Positions 8,752-17,987 are shown, counted from the stretch's first letter. The stretch: 63,529 nt of DNA from Deltaproteobacteria bacterium (GCA_016208255.1 JACQYK010000242.1:1-63529); one strand, 5' to 3'. Numbers and translations: made by a program. Notes: a model not told the origin generated them from the sequence alone.

Positions 8752-9627
8752 ATGGGAATTCCTGCACCGCTTGCAGAACTGATCGCCTTTGAGCACGCCT
8801 ATCGACCTATAGGTCAGCATGTTCTTTCCCTTGGACGACAGACTGTACTTATTAACGAAATGGGGATGAAACGTATTCTTAAGCGCCACAAACTTCAGTG
8901 GCCCAATCTGGAGATTGTTTACGACAATCTCACGGTCCAGGCCAGGCTGTCCCCGGATCAACGCTACATCACCGATGAGACATTCTGGCGTGCATTAGAT
9001 GTTGAGCATCTGGACGTTTTGGATATCAGTGATTATGAAAAAGCCACTATAATCCATGACATGTGTCGTCCAATTCCTGAGGATTGGAAAGGACAATATG
9101 ATTTTATCTTCAATGGTAGCATTCTGGATAACCTGTTTGATCCTGCTACGGCTATGCGGAACATATCCAAAATGTTGACCCCGGGTGGCCGCGTATGTCA
9201 TGCTGAAATGGCTAGCAATCTTGCGTTCGAGTACCTGATTTATTCGCCTGATTGGTTTTGGGATTATTATGCATACAATCAGTTCGTTGACTGTAAGGCG
9301 TATCTGTGTTGCTTTGAAAATTTGGACCAACTTTTAAATGGTCCGTGGCGTATTTTTTACTTTAATCCTAAATCAACAGGTGAAAGTGTAACTGTGCCCT
9401 CACTTGGGTTTCGACAAGCCGTGGTCGTTGTTTTCGCGGAAAAAGGCCTTGATTCAACATGGGATAATACCCCCATACAATGGTGCTATCGATCCGAATC
9501 TGATAAAGCAATCATTATGGAGGCGCGTAACCGGTTCAACGTCTCGCCGCGACCAGTATTTTCAAATTCAAGCATTAGGCTGCAGGCTTCTGAAGTGGAA
9601 GGTTTCTATGATTGTGGTTCTATATAG
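8752..9627 (+). CDS. Methyltransferase-like protein, LGRQ variant, function unknown
   Basis: This 291-residue protein has a good ribosome-binding site (GGAGGGA) before its ATG. It has a Rossmann methyltransferase outline: VLSLGRQTV (residues 24-32) at the motif I position, YDFIFNGSILDNLFDP at the motif IV position and LTPGGRVCH after it. The glycine-rich SAM loop is altered to LGRQ, as in the second copy of the 6461-8044 protein (LGRA) and comparable with ELGAQ in 12488-13348. It is therefore placed in the same extended family at lower confidence. No substrate can be named. It stands alone between the APS kinase and a transposase remnant. Confidence 0.7.
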   Translation: MGIPAPLAELIAFEHAYRPIGQHVLSLGRQTVLINEMGMKRILKRHKLQWPNLEIVYDNLTVQARLSPDQRYITDETFWRALDVEHLDVLDISDYEKATIIHDMCRPIPEDWKGQYDFIFNGSILDNLFDPATAMRNISKMLTPGGRVCHAEMASNLAFEYLIYSPDWFWDYYAYNQFVDCKAYLCCFENLDQLLNGPWRIFYFNPKSTGESVTVPSLGFRQAVVVVFAEKGLDSTWDNTPIQWCYRSESDKAIIMEARNRFNVSPRPVFSNSSIRLQASEVEGFYDCGSI

Positions 9628-9629
9628 CT

Positions 9630-10472
9630 GAAGGGATCTGGTATGAAAATCGCCAAATCCTGAACGCTGTTTAAGGTCTTGGATCATCTGTTCAATTTTC
9701 CATCTCTTAGCATAATAACGAACCACAACCAGAGTAGAAAGGTGAGTATTAGTGGAAGAGACCTTTGAATTATTATGCCAATTGCCTTTTCGTCATTCCG
9801 TGCTTGACACGGAATCCAGTGTTTTTTAAATGGTTCTGGATACCGGCTTTCGCCGGTATGACGTAATCGGGGCTTTTTTCAAAGGTCTCGTGGAGATCAA
9901 AAAGCGGGGGGTCTTCCTTTTTTATTTTGAAATCGTCAACATCCTTTGGTGCCTTTAGGATGGTAAAGTTTGGCCCAAGGGGGAAAAAGAAAGTCTTTAT
10001 AGAGCAAGGCCGAAAGGACCCATTGATGGCCAAAGACATTTTCCATCTTTGGGCATGATCTTTAGGCCATCCGCATCCAGGGTCTTCTTTCCCGTCTTCT
10101 CCGACAAGGTATCGTCAACCAGGAAAAAGAGAACGGCGTTGGCCTTGATCTTAAATGTTTTAAAAAACACGCCATGGCCGTTCCAACCAGTTCTTCTTGG
10201 TTCCAGACATAATCGGCAAAAAAAGTGAGTGAAACTGGAGAGGGGTCATTCCCAGGTAGATCGGATAAGGGCTTGAACGGTAGAGAAAGTATGAGTTTTC
10301 TTCCCCAGTTGGATAAACCCAACAATATAGGCACAAAAAATTTAAAAGAAGGGCTTGAGAAAGCCTCTGAAAACCAGGATAATATGAGTTGGATATCGTT
10401 TTTAGCATTTTCGATTCCCACGGGCGGTTCTCCTTTCTGGCTAAATGATAACTCGCCAGCCTCTTCAGCCAA
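9630..10472 (-). pseudogene. Decayed DDE transposase (IS4/IS701-like), frameshifted and interrupted
   Basis: Pieces of one transposase can be read on the minus strand. The N-terminal part (about 10472-10160) reads SWFSEAFSSPSFKFF and LGLSNWGRKLILSL. After a frameshift near 10155 the first catalytic-aspartate region follows as LFFLVDDTLSEKTGKKTLD. The C-terminal end, about 9640-9750, gives RYYAKRWKIEQMIQDLKQ, the catalytic-glutamate region of DDE enzymes. The middle is shortened and contains frameshifts, and a small palindromic element (9758-9889) lies between the two parts. The gene cannot make a working enzyme. It marks an old insertion in the glycan locus and accounts for most of the 922-base gap between coding genes. 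Confidence 0.82.
9758..9889. mobile_element. Small palindromic element with 11-bp terminal inverted repeats
   Basis: A 132-base segment is bounded by perfect inverted repeats GAGACCTTTGA (9758-9768) and TCAAAGGTCTC (9879-9889). Inside are two hairpin-forming halves of the common CGTCATTCC...GGAATCCAG type and TACCGGCTTTCGCCGGTA. It lies inside a decayed transposase gene. The left-end sequence TTGAATTATTATGCCAATT recurs at 28860, so the element is repeated in this genome. It encodes no protein and would have to be moved in trans. Confidence 0.65.
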
Positions 10473-10549
10473 TTATAGGTCAACTACCGTGTTTTTTAAT
10501 CTGAAAAAAGTCAAGAGCTTAGTGAATTTAATTAATAAAGGAATAAGTT

Positions 10550-12484
10550 GTGATTGATCTTCTTGGAAGTATAAATAAGTTAATGAATTTAGGTCATCCG
10601 AAAATTGGCAAGAACCTTATATTATTAATTAAACCTGACTATAAATTTTTCCCGGTCGGTCTGACCTATGTGGCTTCTACTCTGGAGAGGTGCGGCTATA
10701 GTTATGATTTCATTGATATGTCTTTTGAAGATTACAGCCAACTCAACAAACTGATGAGAAATAAATACAAAATTGTTATGACGGGCGGCATTGTTGGTGA
10801 ATTTGAAGAGATTGAAAAAATTTGTCAATTTGTAAAAAATATTTCACCTGCCGTGAAAGTTATCATTGGTGGTTTGATAACCCGGGATGTTTCAAAATCG
10901 GTATTATCCAAGCTTAGATTTGATTATGCGGTTGTCGGTGAAGCCGAAGATACTTTGCCGGAACTTTTGGAGTATTGCTTGGGCAAGAAACAAAATATGG
11001 ATCATTTACAATCCATTAAAGGGATTATGTTTAGATCCGCTGAGGGTCAGTTGGTAGCCACTGACCGGAGACCCCGTATTGATATTACTTCACGCAGCCT
11101 CTTGCCTTCGACCAATCTTTCCAGTTTGGAAAAATGGTTATCACAGACCAATAGATCGTTACCAGTCTTAACCGGGCGTGGCTGCTACGGGAAATGTACT
11201 TTCTGCAGCCCCTCCTTTCGCCAATTTAAGGGAAGGCCCTTTGAGGAAATATTTAAGGAAATTCAATTATTTTCTGAAAAGTTTACGATTAATATGATTA
11301 ATTTCACCAATGAGGTCCTATTTAAGGAAGAAGATGAAATTATCAGTTTTTGCCAGGAATATAAAAACAGATTCAATATACCTTTTACGGCTGCCTTGCG
11401 TCTTGATATTTCTCCTCGGGTATTAAAGGAATTAAAGGCGGCAGGATGTATCGCGGTTGGTGTTGGTATTGAATCGGCAAGCGATAAAGTTCTGAATAAA
11501 ATGCAGAAATCAATAACCAATCAAGACACTATGAAATTTCTCCGCCATGCCAATGATTTGAAACTTAATATTTCATCCGGATTCATGATTAATAACGAAG
11601 GTGAAACAGAAGAAGACATCGATAACACTTTGTCACTGCAGGAGGAATTAAAGATTACCAGTGGATTATCTTTAACCATTCCCTATCCGGGAACAATCAT
11701 TTATAAAAGAGCCGTTAAACGTGGTTTAATTTCAGATGAATATAATTTTTTAAGAAGTCAGCAAATATTTTATAATAAAGTTCAGTTTTTGCCCGAATGT
11801 CTTTTTATTATTGATGAAGCGATAGGTAAGCCTCTACTGCCAAACCTTACCGATATTCCCGAGGAAAACTTTGTTTCGGTAATGTCTCGCGCCTATGCCC
11901 GTTTTTATAGAAGCAATGAATTGAAAAATGTAAGCTTGAATCCGGATGCTTCAAAAATAAAGGGACAGTGTCCCAAGTGCGGTCTTGACTGTGAATTCGA
12001 TTTTAATCCGATCGCACCCGTCGTCAGGAATCTTTCTTGCCCTAAAACGGCAACCGGAGAGTGTCATCATGCTTTTCAATTTGCCGCCCATATCTTTAGC
12101 AATTATTATATTTCAGACTATGAGCAAAAAATAAAATGGATGCTTGAAAAAAGTGACCAGATATCCATTGTCGGGGACCCCTTTAATATAAAATTCTTAT
12201 TCGCCTACCGGATATTTGATCTATGCGACAGGAATATCGTTGCCATGGGAAATCCTGAAAATGACAAAACAGGGCAATATGTATTTTATGACGGTTATAA
12301 GCATGTGATGCCCATCTCCCGGTTGTTGGATATTGAAACATTGGTTCAAGTGGATTTTGACAAATTATTGATAGCCTATATGCCGCCCTATTCCCATCAT
12401 GTGCAGCAAAACCTAATAGCTTCGGGGATCCCTGAAAATAAAATTATTCAAATGTGCCCTGAAGAATTATTATTTAAAGGATAA
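10550..12484 (+). CDS. B12-binding-type radical SAM enzyme with zinc-ribbon and Rossmann-like tail
   Basis: This 644-residue protein starts with a B12-binding-like domain (about 20-145, with VIIGGLITRD and YAVVGEAED) and continues with a radical SAM core (C212-x3-C216-x2-C219 in RGCYGKCTFCS). After the core, cysteines at about 474, 477 and 481 (CPKCGLDC), followed by a second pair around 494-503, look like a zinc ribbon. The last ~110 residues resemble a nucleotide- or sugar-binding Rossmann half (ISIVGDPFNIKFLFAYRIFD). The GTG/ATG region begins just upstream of TGATC at 10550. It is followed after three bases by the methyltransferase-like gene. Composition is AT-rich compared with flanking genes. 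The reaction is unknown. Confidence 0.85.
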   Translation: MIDLLGSINKLMNLGHPKIGKNLILLIKPDYKFFPVGLTYVASTLERCGYSYDFIDMSFEDYSQLNKLMRNKYKIVMTGGIVGEFEEIEKICQFVKNISPAVKVIIGGLITRDVSKSVLSKLRFDYAVVGEAEDTLPELLEYCLGKKQNMDHLQSIKGIMFRSAEGQLVATDRRPRIDITSRSLLPSTNLSSLEKWLSQTNRSLPVLTGRGCYGKCTFCSPSFRQFKGRPFEEIFKEIQLFSEKFTINMINFTNEVLFKEEDEIISFCQEYKNRFNIPFTAALRLDISPRVLKELKAAGCIAVGVGIESASDKVLNKMQKSITNQDTMKFLRHANDLKLNISSGFMINNEGETEEDIDNTLSLQEELKITSGLSLTIPYPGTIIYKRAVKRGLISDEYNFLRSQQIFYNKVQFLPECLFIIDEAIGKPLLPNLTDIPEENFVSVMSRAYARFYRSNELKNVSLNPDASKIKGQCPKCGLDCEFDFNPIAPVVRNLSCPKTATGECHHAFQFAAHIFSNYYISDYEQKIKWMLEKSDQISIVGDPFNIKFLFAYRIFDLCDRNIVAMGNPENDKTGQYVFYDGYKHVMPISRLLDIETLVQVDFDKLLIAYMPPYSHHVQQNLIASGIPENKIIQMCPEELLFKG

Positions 12485-12487
12485 TCT

Positions 12488-13348
12488 ATGGGAATCTCAA
12501 ATAACGCTATCATCGTTATTCATTGGATGAAAACTAACCAGTTACTCCAGACCGGGGATGCCGTTGCCGAGCTGGGTGCGCAACAAATAAGCAATGACCT
12601 CATCGAAGATCATACCTACTTAGACAATCTGTCAAAGCTTTTTAAGGTAAGGCCATTTAGTGAGACCTTCGATTGGAAGATCAGCGAAAAAAAGTTTCTT
12701 GATGGTGGCCTGCAACATTTACCCGGGGATGCCCCTTTTGCTAAAAAGTTATACGAACATTTAGGATTGAAATATACGTGTATCGATTTTGACAATAGCC
12801 CGCATTCGATAAGGTTGGATTTAAATTATGATTCAGTTCCCAAAAATCACAAAGGGAAATACGCCTTGGTCACTAATCTGGGAACAACAGAGCACGCGGC
12901 AAATCAATTGAATGCTTTTAAGATAATACATGAATTGACTGCCTTGAATGGAATCATGCTGCACACCCTACCGTTCCAGGGTTTTTCTGCCCATGGCTTT
13001 ATGGGTTATTCGATGCAATTTTTCTGGATGTTGTGTAAAAGCAATTTATATAATGTTATAGACGTAAATCTTCTTTATTACGATAGCTATCCAATTCCTG
13101 CGAATATAATTCGATTTGCAAAAGAGAATTCTTCTATTTTTGTAGAAAAGGACCATATTGAAAAGCTTATGTTGCGTGATGTCGGACTTGTTATTGTTTT
13201 GCAAAAGAAGCATGACATTGATTTTGTGCCTCCAATCGATGTGGCCAACGGAACAAAAACAAATGATTCTGTTATGAAACAAAGATATTGGACGGTATTT
13301 GATTTGAATTTGCTGGATAGGTATTTGTCACGAGGAAAAAATAAATAA
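12488..13348 (+). CDS. Methyltransferase-like protein, ELGAQ variant
   Basis: This 286-residue protein is homologous to each half of the 6461-8044 protein. The SAM motif I position reads AVAELGAQQI (about residues 25-34). The motif IV region is YALVTNLGTTEHAANQLNAF (about 125-144), followed by LTALNGIMLHTLPFQGF. The glycine-rich loop of classical methyltransferases is replaced by ELGAQ, and the acidic residue after strand 2 may be in CIDFDNSP. It is squeezed between a radical SAM gene (3 bases upstream) and another radical SAM gene whose ATG follows its stop directly, so the three form a translationally linked set. Confidence 0.75.
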   Translation: MGISNNAIIVIHWMKTNQLLQTGDAVAELGAQQISNDLIEDHTYLDNLSKLFKVRPFSETFDWKISEKKFLDGGLQHLPGDAPFAKKLYEHLGLKYTCIDFDNSPHSIRLDLNYDSVPKNHKGKYALVTNLGTTEHAANQLNAFKIIHELTALNGIMLHTLPFQGFSAHGFMGYSMQFFWMLCKSNLYNVIDVNLLYYDSYPIPANIIRFAKENSSIFVEKDHIEKLMLRDVGLVIVLQKKHDIDFVPPIDVANGTKTNDSVMKQRYWTVFDLNLLDRYLSRGKNK

Positions 13349-14929
13349 ATGATAATTAATTATTTGACGAATAATAAGAAAACCGAAACAGAAACGGATC
13401 GTGAAGACATCATTAATATGCTTCGAGCCTTGGGACCGTGTCAGGATGTTTATTACCGCCTGTTAATTCATTATGCGGTCCGGTATGCCGACTATCCGCC
13501 GATCGCTATTGGCAATTTTAAGATATTCAGCACTAATGATCCTCGTTCCAGCATGCAAGCCGTTCACCAGATCCTGGAAGCGGTCTATCCGGAAGTATCG
13601 GACCGCCTCGATTTTCTGCGCGGCTTCCGTGACTATTTTCCGGAAGGGCAGACTAATGACGGCACTAATCCCCGAGTTTGTTCGTTACTCTTGGCCTATT
13701 ATCTTTTCATGAATAAGGAATATGAGGCCAGCCTTCAACATATCCAGGATGCCTTAAAGATTCATTCCGGTTGTATTCTTTCCAGTCATATGTATGGAGA
13801 AATTATGCGCCTCCGTGGCGACCCGAGAGAGTTATCTCTCACTGGAAAGTTTTGTACCGATCCTTTTGACTCTGTCCTTATTTCCAATGACGGATCCGTG
13901 CACCTTTGCTGCCCTTCCAATATGCCGATCATTGTCGGAAATGTCTACCAGCAAACCTTTGAAGAGATATGGAACTCGGACATCGCCCAGGAAATTCGTC
14001 ACTCTATTCATGATGGTTCGTTCCGGTACTGCAATCGTATCTTTTGCTCCAAGTTGTATGATAAAATTCTTCCCAAAGAAACATTGATCATGGACAGCAA
14101 ATTCGAGCTCATTATTGAACAACGGAAGATAAAATTAGATCCGAATTGTCTGGAACTGGCTTGCACCGGACATGACTGGACCTGCAATTTGAAGTGCGCG
14201 TCATGCCGAAAAGATTTCTATGAACCGACGGAAGAACAATCCCGAAAACTGGAGACGGCGACTGAACGGGTGATTATTCCGATCATGAAGTATGCCAAAA
14301 CATTTCATATCAGTGGTGGTGAACCTTTTGCGAGTAAATATTCCAGGGATATCCTTATGAGACTCAATGCTCAGGATTTTCCTCACCTGCACACCCTTGG
14401 AATTAATACCAACGGCGTATTGTTAACCGAACGGCAATGGGAACAAATCAAAAACATTGAATATTTAAATATCGAAGTCAGTGTTTCAGTAGATGCCGCT
14501 ACCGAAAAAACCTATAACATCGTCCGCAGTGGTGGGAATTGGAGGCAATTGAACGATAATTTACGTTTTCTGAGTCGTTTACGCCATGAAAAAATAATTG
14601 GGGTTCTCAAAGTAAACTTTGTCGTCCAGGATCACAACTTCCGTGAAATTCATGCTTTTGTTGAATTAGGATTGTCCCTGGGGTGTGATCAGATTCGATT
14701 CATTAAAATATTCAACGCCGGCACCTTTACCGAAGAGGAGTTTAACCAGCGCTCCGTTTTTGATTCGAAACATCCCAATTTTCAGGAATTACTCACCTGT
14801 CTGCAGGATCCGATCTTGGTGAAAAACAAAGAACAAATTGCTTTTATTGCCTTCGAGGATCTATTCCTCAAGGCCGGGTTAGAGATCCAACCCGCAGAAT
14901 CTCAAAATTCTTTGCCTTTGTTCATTTAG
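13349..14929 (+). CDS. Radical SAM protein with an N-terminal SPASM-like cysteine cluster
   Basis: This 526-residue protein has the radical SAM motif C279-x3-C283-x2-C286 (TCNLKCASCRKDF), followed by the ISGGEPF motif of SAM binding. A SPASM/twitch-like cluster (C169, C187, C188, C228, C233, with SVHLCCPSNMPIIVGN and TFEEIWNS) lies before the catalytic core instead of after it. Residues 1-160 are helical and repeat-like (ALKIHSGCILSSHMYGEIMR). SPASM domains bind extra iron-sulfur clusters and are common in enzymes acting on peptides and sugars. Its start abuts the stop of 12488-13348. The permuted arrangement is the striking feature. The substrate is unknown. Confidence 0.85.
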   Translation: MIINYLTNNKKTETETDREDIINMLRALGPCQDVYYRLLIHYAVRYADYPPIAIGNFKIFSTNDPRSSMQAVHQILEAVYPEVSDRLDFLRGFRDYFPEGQTNDGTNPRVCSLLLAYYLFMNKEYEASLQHIQDALKIHSGCILSSHMYGEIMRLRGDPRELSLTGKFCTDPFDSVLISNDGSVHLCCPSNMPIIVGNVYQQTFEEIWNSDIAQEIRHSIHDGSFRYCNRIFCSKLYDKILPKETLIMDSKFELIIEQRKIKLDPNCLELACTGHDWTCNLKCASCRKDFYEPTEEQSRKLETATERVIIPIMKYAKTFHISGGEPFASKYSRDILMRLNAQDFPHLHTLGINTNGVLLTERQWEQIKNIEYLNIEVSVSVDAATEKTYNIVRSGGNWRQLNDNLRFLSRLRHEKIIGVLKVNFVVQDHNFREIHAFVELGLSLGCDQIRFIKIFNAGTFTEEEFNQRSVFDSKHPNFQELLTCLQDPILVKNKEQIAFIAFEDLFLKAGLEIQPAESQNSLPLFI

Positions 14930-15031
14930 AGGAGAGGGTCAAGACTGGGACTGCACTTCCATAGTTGCCATCCTAAAATTCTACATGTTTTTTGCTGAAG
15001 ATATCCAAAAACAATTGGGTATATTTAGTAA

Positions 15032-16642
15032 ATGAAACAGGGACGGGTTAATAATATAGTGACTTCTCCTACGGAATATATTTCTGAACAAAAGCTTCTG
15101 GATGAGTTTAATCGTTCTTTAAACAATCCAGAACTTATGTCCGCTTTGTCGAGGAGCGAAGTTACTAATGAAGTCTGGATATTCTTTGCCCAGCGATTAA
15201 TTAAGAGCGGAGTCATCGCCTCCCATATTTTACGCTTGGCCAAAGATCTTGAGAAAGCAGGACGTGGTGACTGCTCATTGGTAATCATGAACATGTTAAA
15301 TTTGTCTTATCCGGAAAATATGGATGTTAGATCCTACCAGGCCAGACTTTATGCTGACTTCGACCCGGTGGCATTTCTGGGCCCCTCTAATGATTTGCTG
15401 GAATCAGGGTCTTTCCCGAGCCAAGAGGCTGGCCATGATATCGCCTACGCAGCCGATCGAATGGTTGAGCTGGGTATCGGAAACCCTGAGGTCTATTTTT
15501 CATGGATCGAAAGCACTCTGCAAAAGAAAAGATCCCCGGAGCTTTTAGCGCATTATGCCCTTAGGCTAAGAGAGTCGCAACGGTATGTAGAGGCCCATGC
15601 CGTTGCCAAAGAGTCCCTAAGTCTCAAGACAAATGGCCTTCACCCGAATATTGCCGCAGCACTTACCGCAAGCAGTCTTGGTCTGCAGGATAGCAGTCTC
15701 TCCTTTATTGTCCGCGCCTTTGACATTGATGCCCACGCCACCTGGTGGAATATGATGGTCAAATATTCTTCCTATTTTGTTGGAATCCTCGCCACGGGGG
15801 CAAAACTCGGGAACCCAAGAGTTCAAAAATTGGCCGAATGGTTAGAGAATAAATTTAGTGAATGCCCGGATCTAATCTATCTGCCTCATCGATTTACCCC
15901 GTGGCATGTAAAAACACTCAAAGAAAAACGTGCCGAACGAATTTCGAAAGGGCTGCCGTCCCCCTTACTAGTCACCCAAAATAAAAGCGGCTCGGTTTCA
16001 GTCGCGAATATACTCTCTTCAGGATTTGATCTTCCATGTGTAACTTATTCCCTGGCCAACCTCCAGGTCATCCCCTCCATGCTGCGGGAATATCTCCGCG
16101 GAGGGGCGTGTTTCGTTACGCATCTTTTGCCGACAAGGCAAAATATTGATTTACTGAAAGCGGCCGGCATCAAAAAGATGATGGTTCACCTTCGCGATCC
16201 ACGGCAGATTGTATTGTCGTTGGCCCATCATATTCAGAAATATAAAAAGCATGATTACTTTGAACGACAAAGAATGATCGCTAATCATTCTTCTAATCTT
16301 CGTCATTGCATTGATGATCTTATTGATCGTGTTTGGTTACCTACGTTGAAATTTCAATTGGAATGGCTGGCAGCCTCCCAGGAGATCGATATTTCGTTTA
16401 CCACTTTCGAGCAATTTATAACGGATCCTCCGGCCTTTCTGGAACGCTTGTTGGACGCCTATGGTGGTGATCGGAACTGTTTCAATAGGAGTGCGGCCTT
16501 CAGCCTGGATATCAATACCGACCGTCATTTCCGAAAAGGGGAATTGGAAGAGTGGCGGGAGGTATTTACCGCGGCTCAAATCGATAGGGTAAACAGCACC
16601 ATGCCGAACGACTTGAAGAGTTTCTTTGAGTGGCTCCCATGA
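15032..16642 (+). CDS. TPR-like protein fused to a C-terminal sulfotransferase domain
   Basis: This 536-residue protein has an N-terminal helical repeat region (about 1-280) that looks like degenerate TPRs. The C-terminal half resembles PAPS-dependent sulfotransferases. NKSGSVSVANIL (about 316-327) matches the 5'-phosphosulfate loop, VHLRDPRQIVLSLAHH (about 385-400) the 3'-phosphate motif, and HFRKGELEEWREVF near the end the RKGxxxxW region. Together with the upstream APS kinase it could sulfate a carbohydrate in the locus. The gene begins about 100 bases after the radical SAM gene. Assignment of the sulfotransferase domain is by motif only. Confidence 0.78.
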   Translation: MKQGRVNNIVTSPTEYISEQKLLDEFNRSLNNPELMSALSRSEVTNEVWIFFAQRLIKSGVIASHILRLAKDLEKAGRGDCSLVIMNMLNLSYPENMDVRSYQARLYADFDPVAFLGPSNDLLESGSFPSQEAGHDIAYAADRMVELGIGNPEVYFSWIESTLQKKRSPELLAHYALRLRESQRYVEAHAVAKESLSLKTNGLHPNIAAALTASSLGLQDSSLSFIVRAFDIDAHATWWNMMVKYSSYFVGILATGAKLGNPRVQKLAEWLENKFSECPDLIYLPHRFTPWHVKTLKEKRAERISKGLPSPLLVTQNKSGSVSVANILSSGFDLPCVTYSLANLQVIPSMLREYLRGGACFVTHLLPTRQNIDLLKAAGIKKMMVHLRDPRQIVLSLAHHIQKYKKHDYFERQRMIANHSSNLRHCIDDLIDRVWLPTLKFQLEWLAASQEIDISFTTFEQFITDPPAFLERLLDAYGGDRNCFNRSAAFSLDINTDRHFRKGELEEWREVFTAAQIDRVNSTMPNDLKSFFEWLP

Positions 16643-16679
16643 GATGCGTTGATTCAGATATTATGATCCAGGGGGAATC

Positions 16680-17987
16680 ATGAAAAGAATATTTAAGATA
16701 GTTGCCGTTAATATTATGGTATTACTCGCTCTTCTTTCAGTCATTGAAGGTACTTTCAGAATTTTTAACATTAAACGAGCTCCAATCAGTAAAACAATCT
16801 TCGGGTCCAAATTTGCACCTTACACCATGTTCATCAATCAACCGAACTGGAAAGATAATCCCTATCAAGTATTTGACACCTATCAAATGAAAGTCGGACA
16901 GGGAAAAAAGACTACCAACAACTGGGGCTTTCCTACCAAAGAAAATTTTGACTTTGCGGGTTTACCTATTGAAAAAAAAGTTAATGAAAAATTAGTCTTG
17001 CTGACTGGCGGATCGGCGGCGGCAGGTGCCGGAGCCACAGCCGATGACCAGCTAATAACGGCTGCTATGGAGCGGATATTAAATTCGAGTCAGGATACCT
17101 ATCATTATAAAGTCATTAATTTTTCAAATGGAGGATGGATTGCTTCACAAGAGTTTATCGGTCTGGCGCTTTGGGGAAGATCTTATAATCCCGACTGGGT
17201 CATTACCATGGACGGAAGAAATGATATTGCGATTGCCTACGATCTCTACGAAGGTCCCGGTTTTCCCAAGCATTACCATCAAATGGAGTCCTATGTTCGA
17301 GGATATATGGAAGAAGGCCAGGGGATATCGTTTTATCGCGGTTGGTTGGAAAACTTAATATTAAAGTATAGCTTGGCCTACCGGACCCTTACCCGAAAAA
17401 CCTATATCGGCAAAACACAACAATTAATAAAAATCGGTGACCTGGCGGTGGTGGCCAACCCCAACCTTGAAGACCTGAAGGGAAAACAAATCGACAGAAT
17501 GGTACAATTTTATGCCAACAGTCTTGAAAATATCACCGGTCTTTTCCAAGACGCAAAATATATCCTGTCCATACAACCGTTGAGCAGTGATTATGCTAAT
17601 ATCTTCCAGGTCAGCGAAAAAGTTCTTGATGATGCCGCTGCCTTACTTCACAAATCTGATTGTAAAGACAGGGTATTTTACCTGCATTCGGCCAGGATGG
17701 TTTTCTATAACAATTCCATAAAGGCCATTCAAACGATCATAGAAAAGTACAAAGGAAAACGGTACATTGATTATTATAATATCGGTGAAATATTTCCTCC
17801 GGCGGGAAATGATCGTCTCAGATTCTTTTTTGATGAAGTCCATATGCACGACGCCGGACAGGAGCTGGTGGGTGTTTTTTACGCCTACAAGATATTAGCT
17901 TCTGATTTTCCGGGAAAAAAGGCGAATTTTGAATTTGAACTTAAGAATCGATTGGAAAGTCTTATCGCCAAAAATGCTCAAAAGTAA
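16680..17987 (+). CDS. Membrane-anchored SGNH/GDSL hydrolase-like protein
   Basis: This 435-residue protein begins with one hydrophobic segment (about residues 5-24), an uncleaved anchor or signal peptide. It then has blocks of the SGNH esterase fold: LLTGGSAAAGAGA (block I, with the likely serine), MDGRNDI (block III, G and N) and DEVHMHDAGQELV near the C-terminus (block V, D and H). Such enzymes in glycan loci add or remove acyl groups, for example acetyl. It follows the TPR-sulfotransferase by about 37 bases behind a GGGGGAATC ribosome-binding region. Composition is AT-rich. The substrate is not predictable. Confidence 0.78.
   Translation: MKRIFKIVAVNIMVLLALLSVIEGTFRIFNIKRAPISKTIFGSKFAPYTMFINQPNWKDNPYQVFDTYQMKVGQGKKTTNNWGFPTKENFDFAGLPIEKKVNEKLVLLTGGSAAAGAGATADDQLITAAMERILNSSQDTYHYKVINFSNGGWIASQEFIGLALWGRSYNPDWVITMDGRNDIAIAYDLYEGPGFPKHYHQMESYVRGYMEEGQGISFYRGWLENLILKYSLAYRTLTRKTYIGKTQQLIKIGDLAVVANPNLEDLKGKQIDRMVQFYANSLENITGLFQDAKYILSIQPLSSDYANIFQVSEKVLDDAAALLHKSDCKDRVFYLHSARMVFYNNSIKAIQTIIEKYKGKRYIDYYNIGEIFPPAGNDRLRFFFDEVHMHDAGQELVGVFYAYKILASDFPGKKANFEFELKNRLESLIAKNAQK

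Noticed and set aside
10225..10557. Plus-strand frame of 110 codons before the radical SAM gene
   Set aside because: It is the opposite strand of the N-terminal part of the decayed transposase, which is readable on the minus strand.
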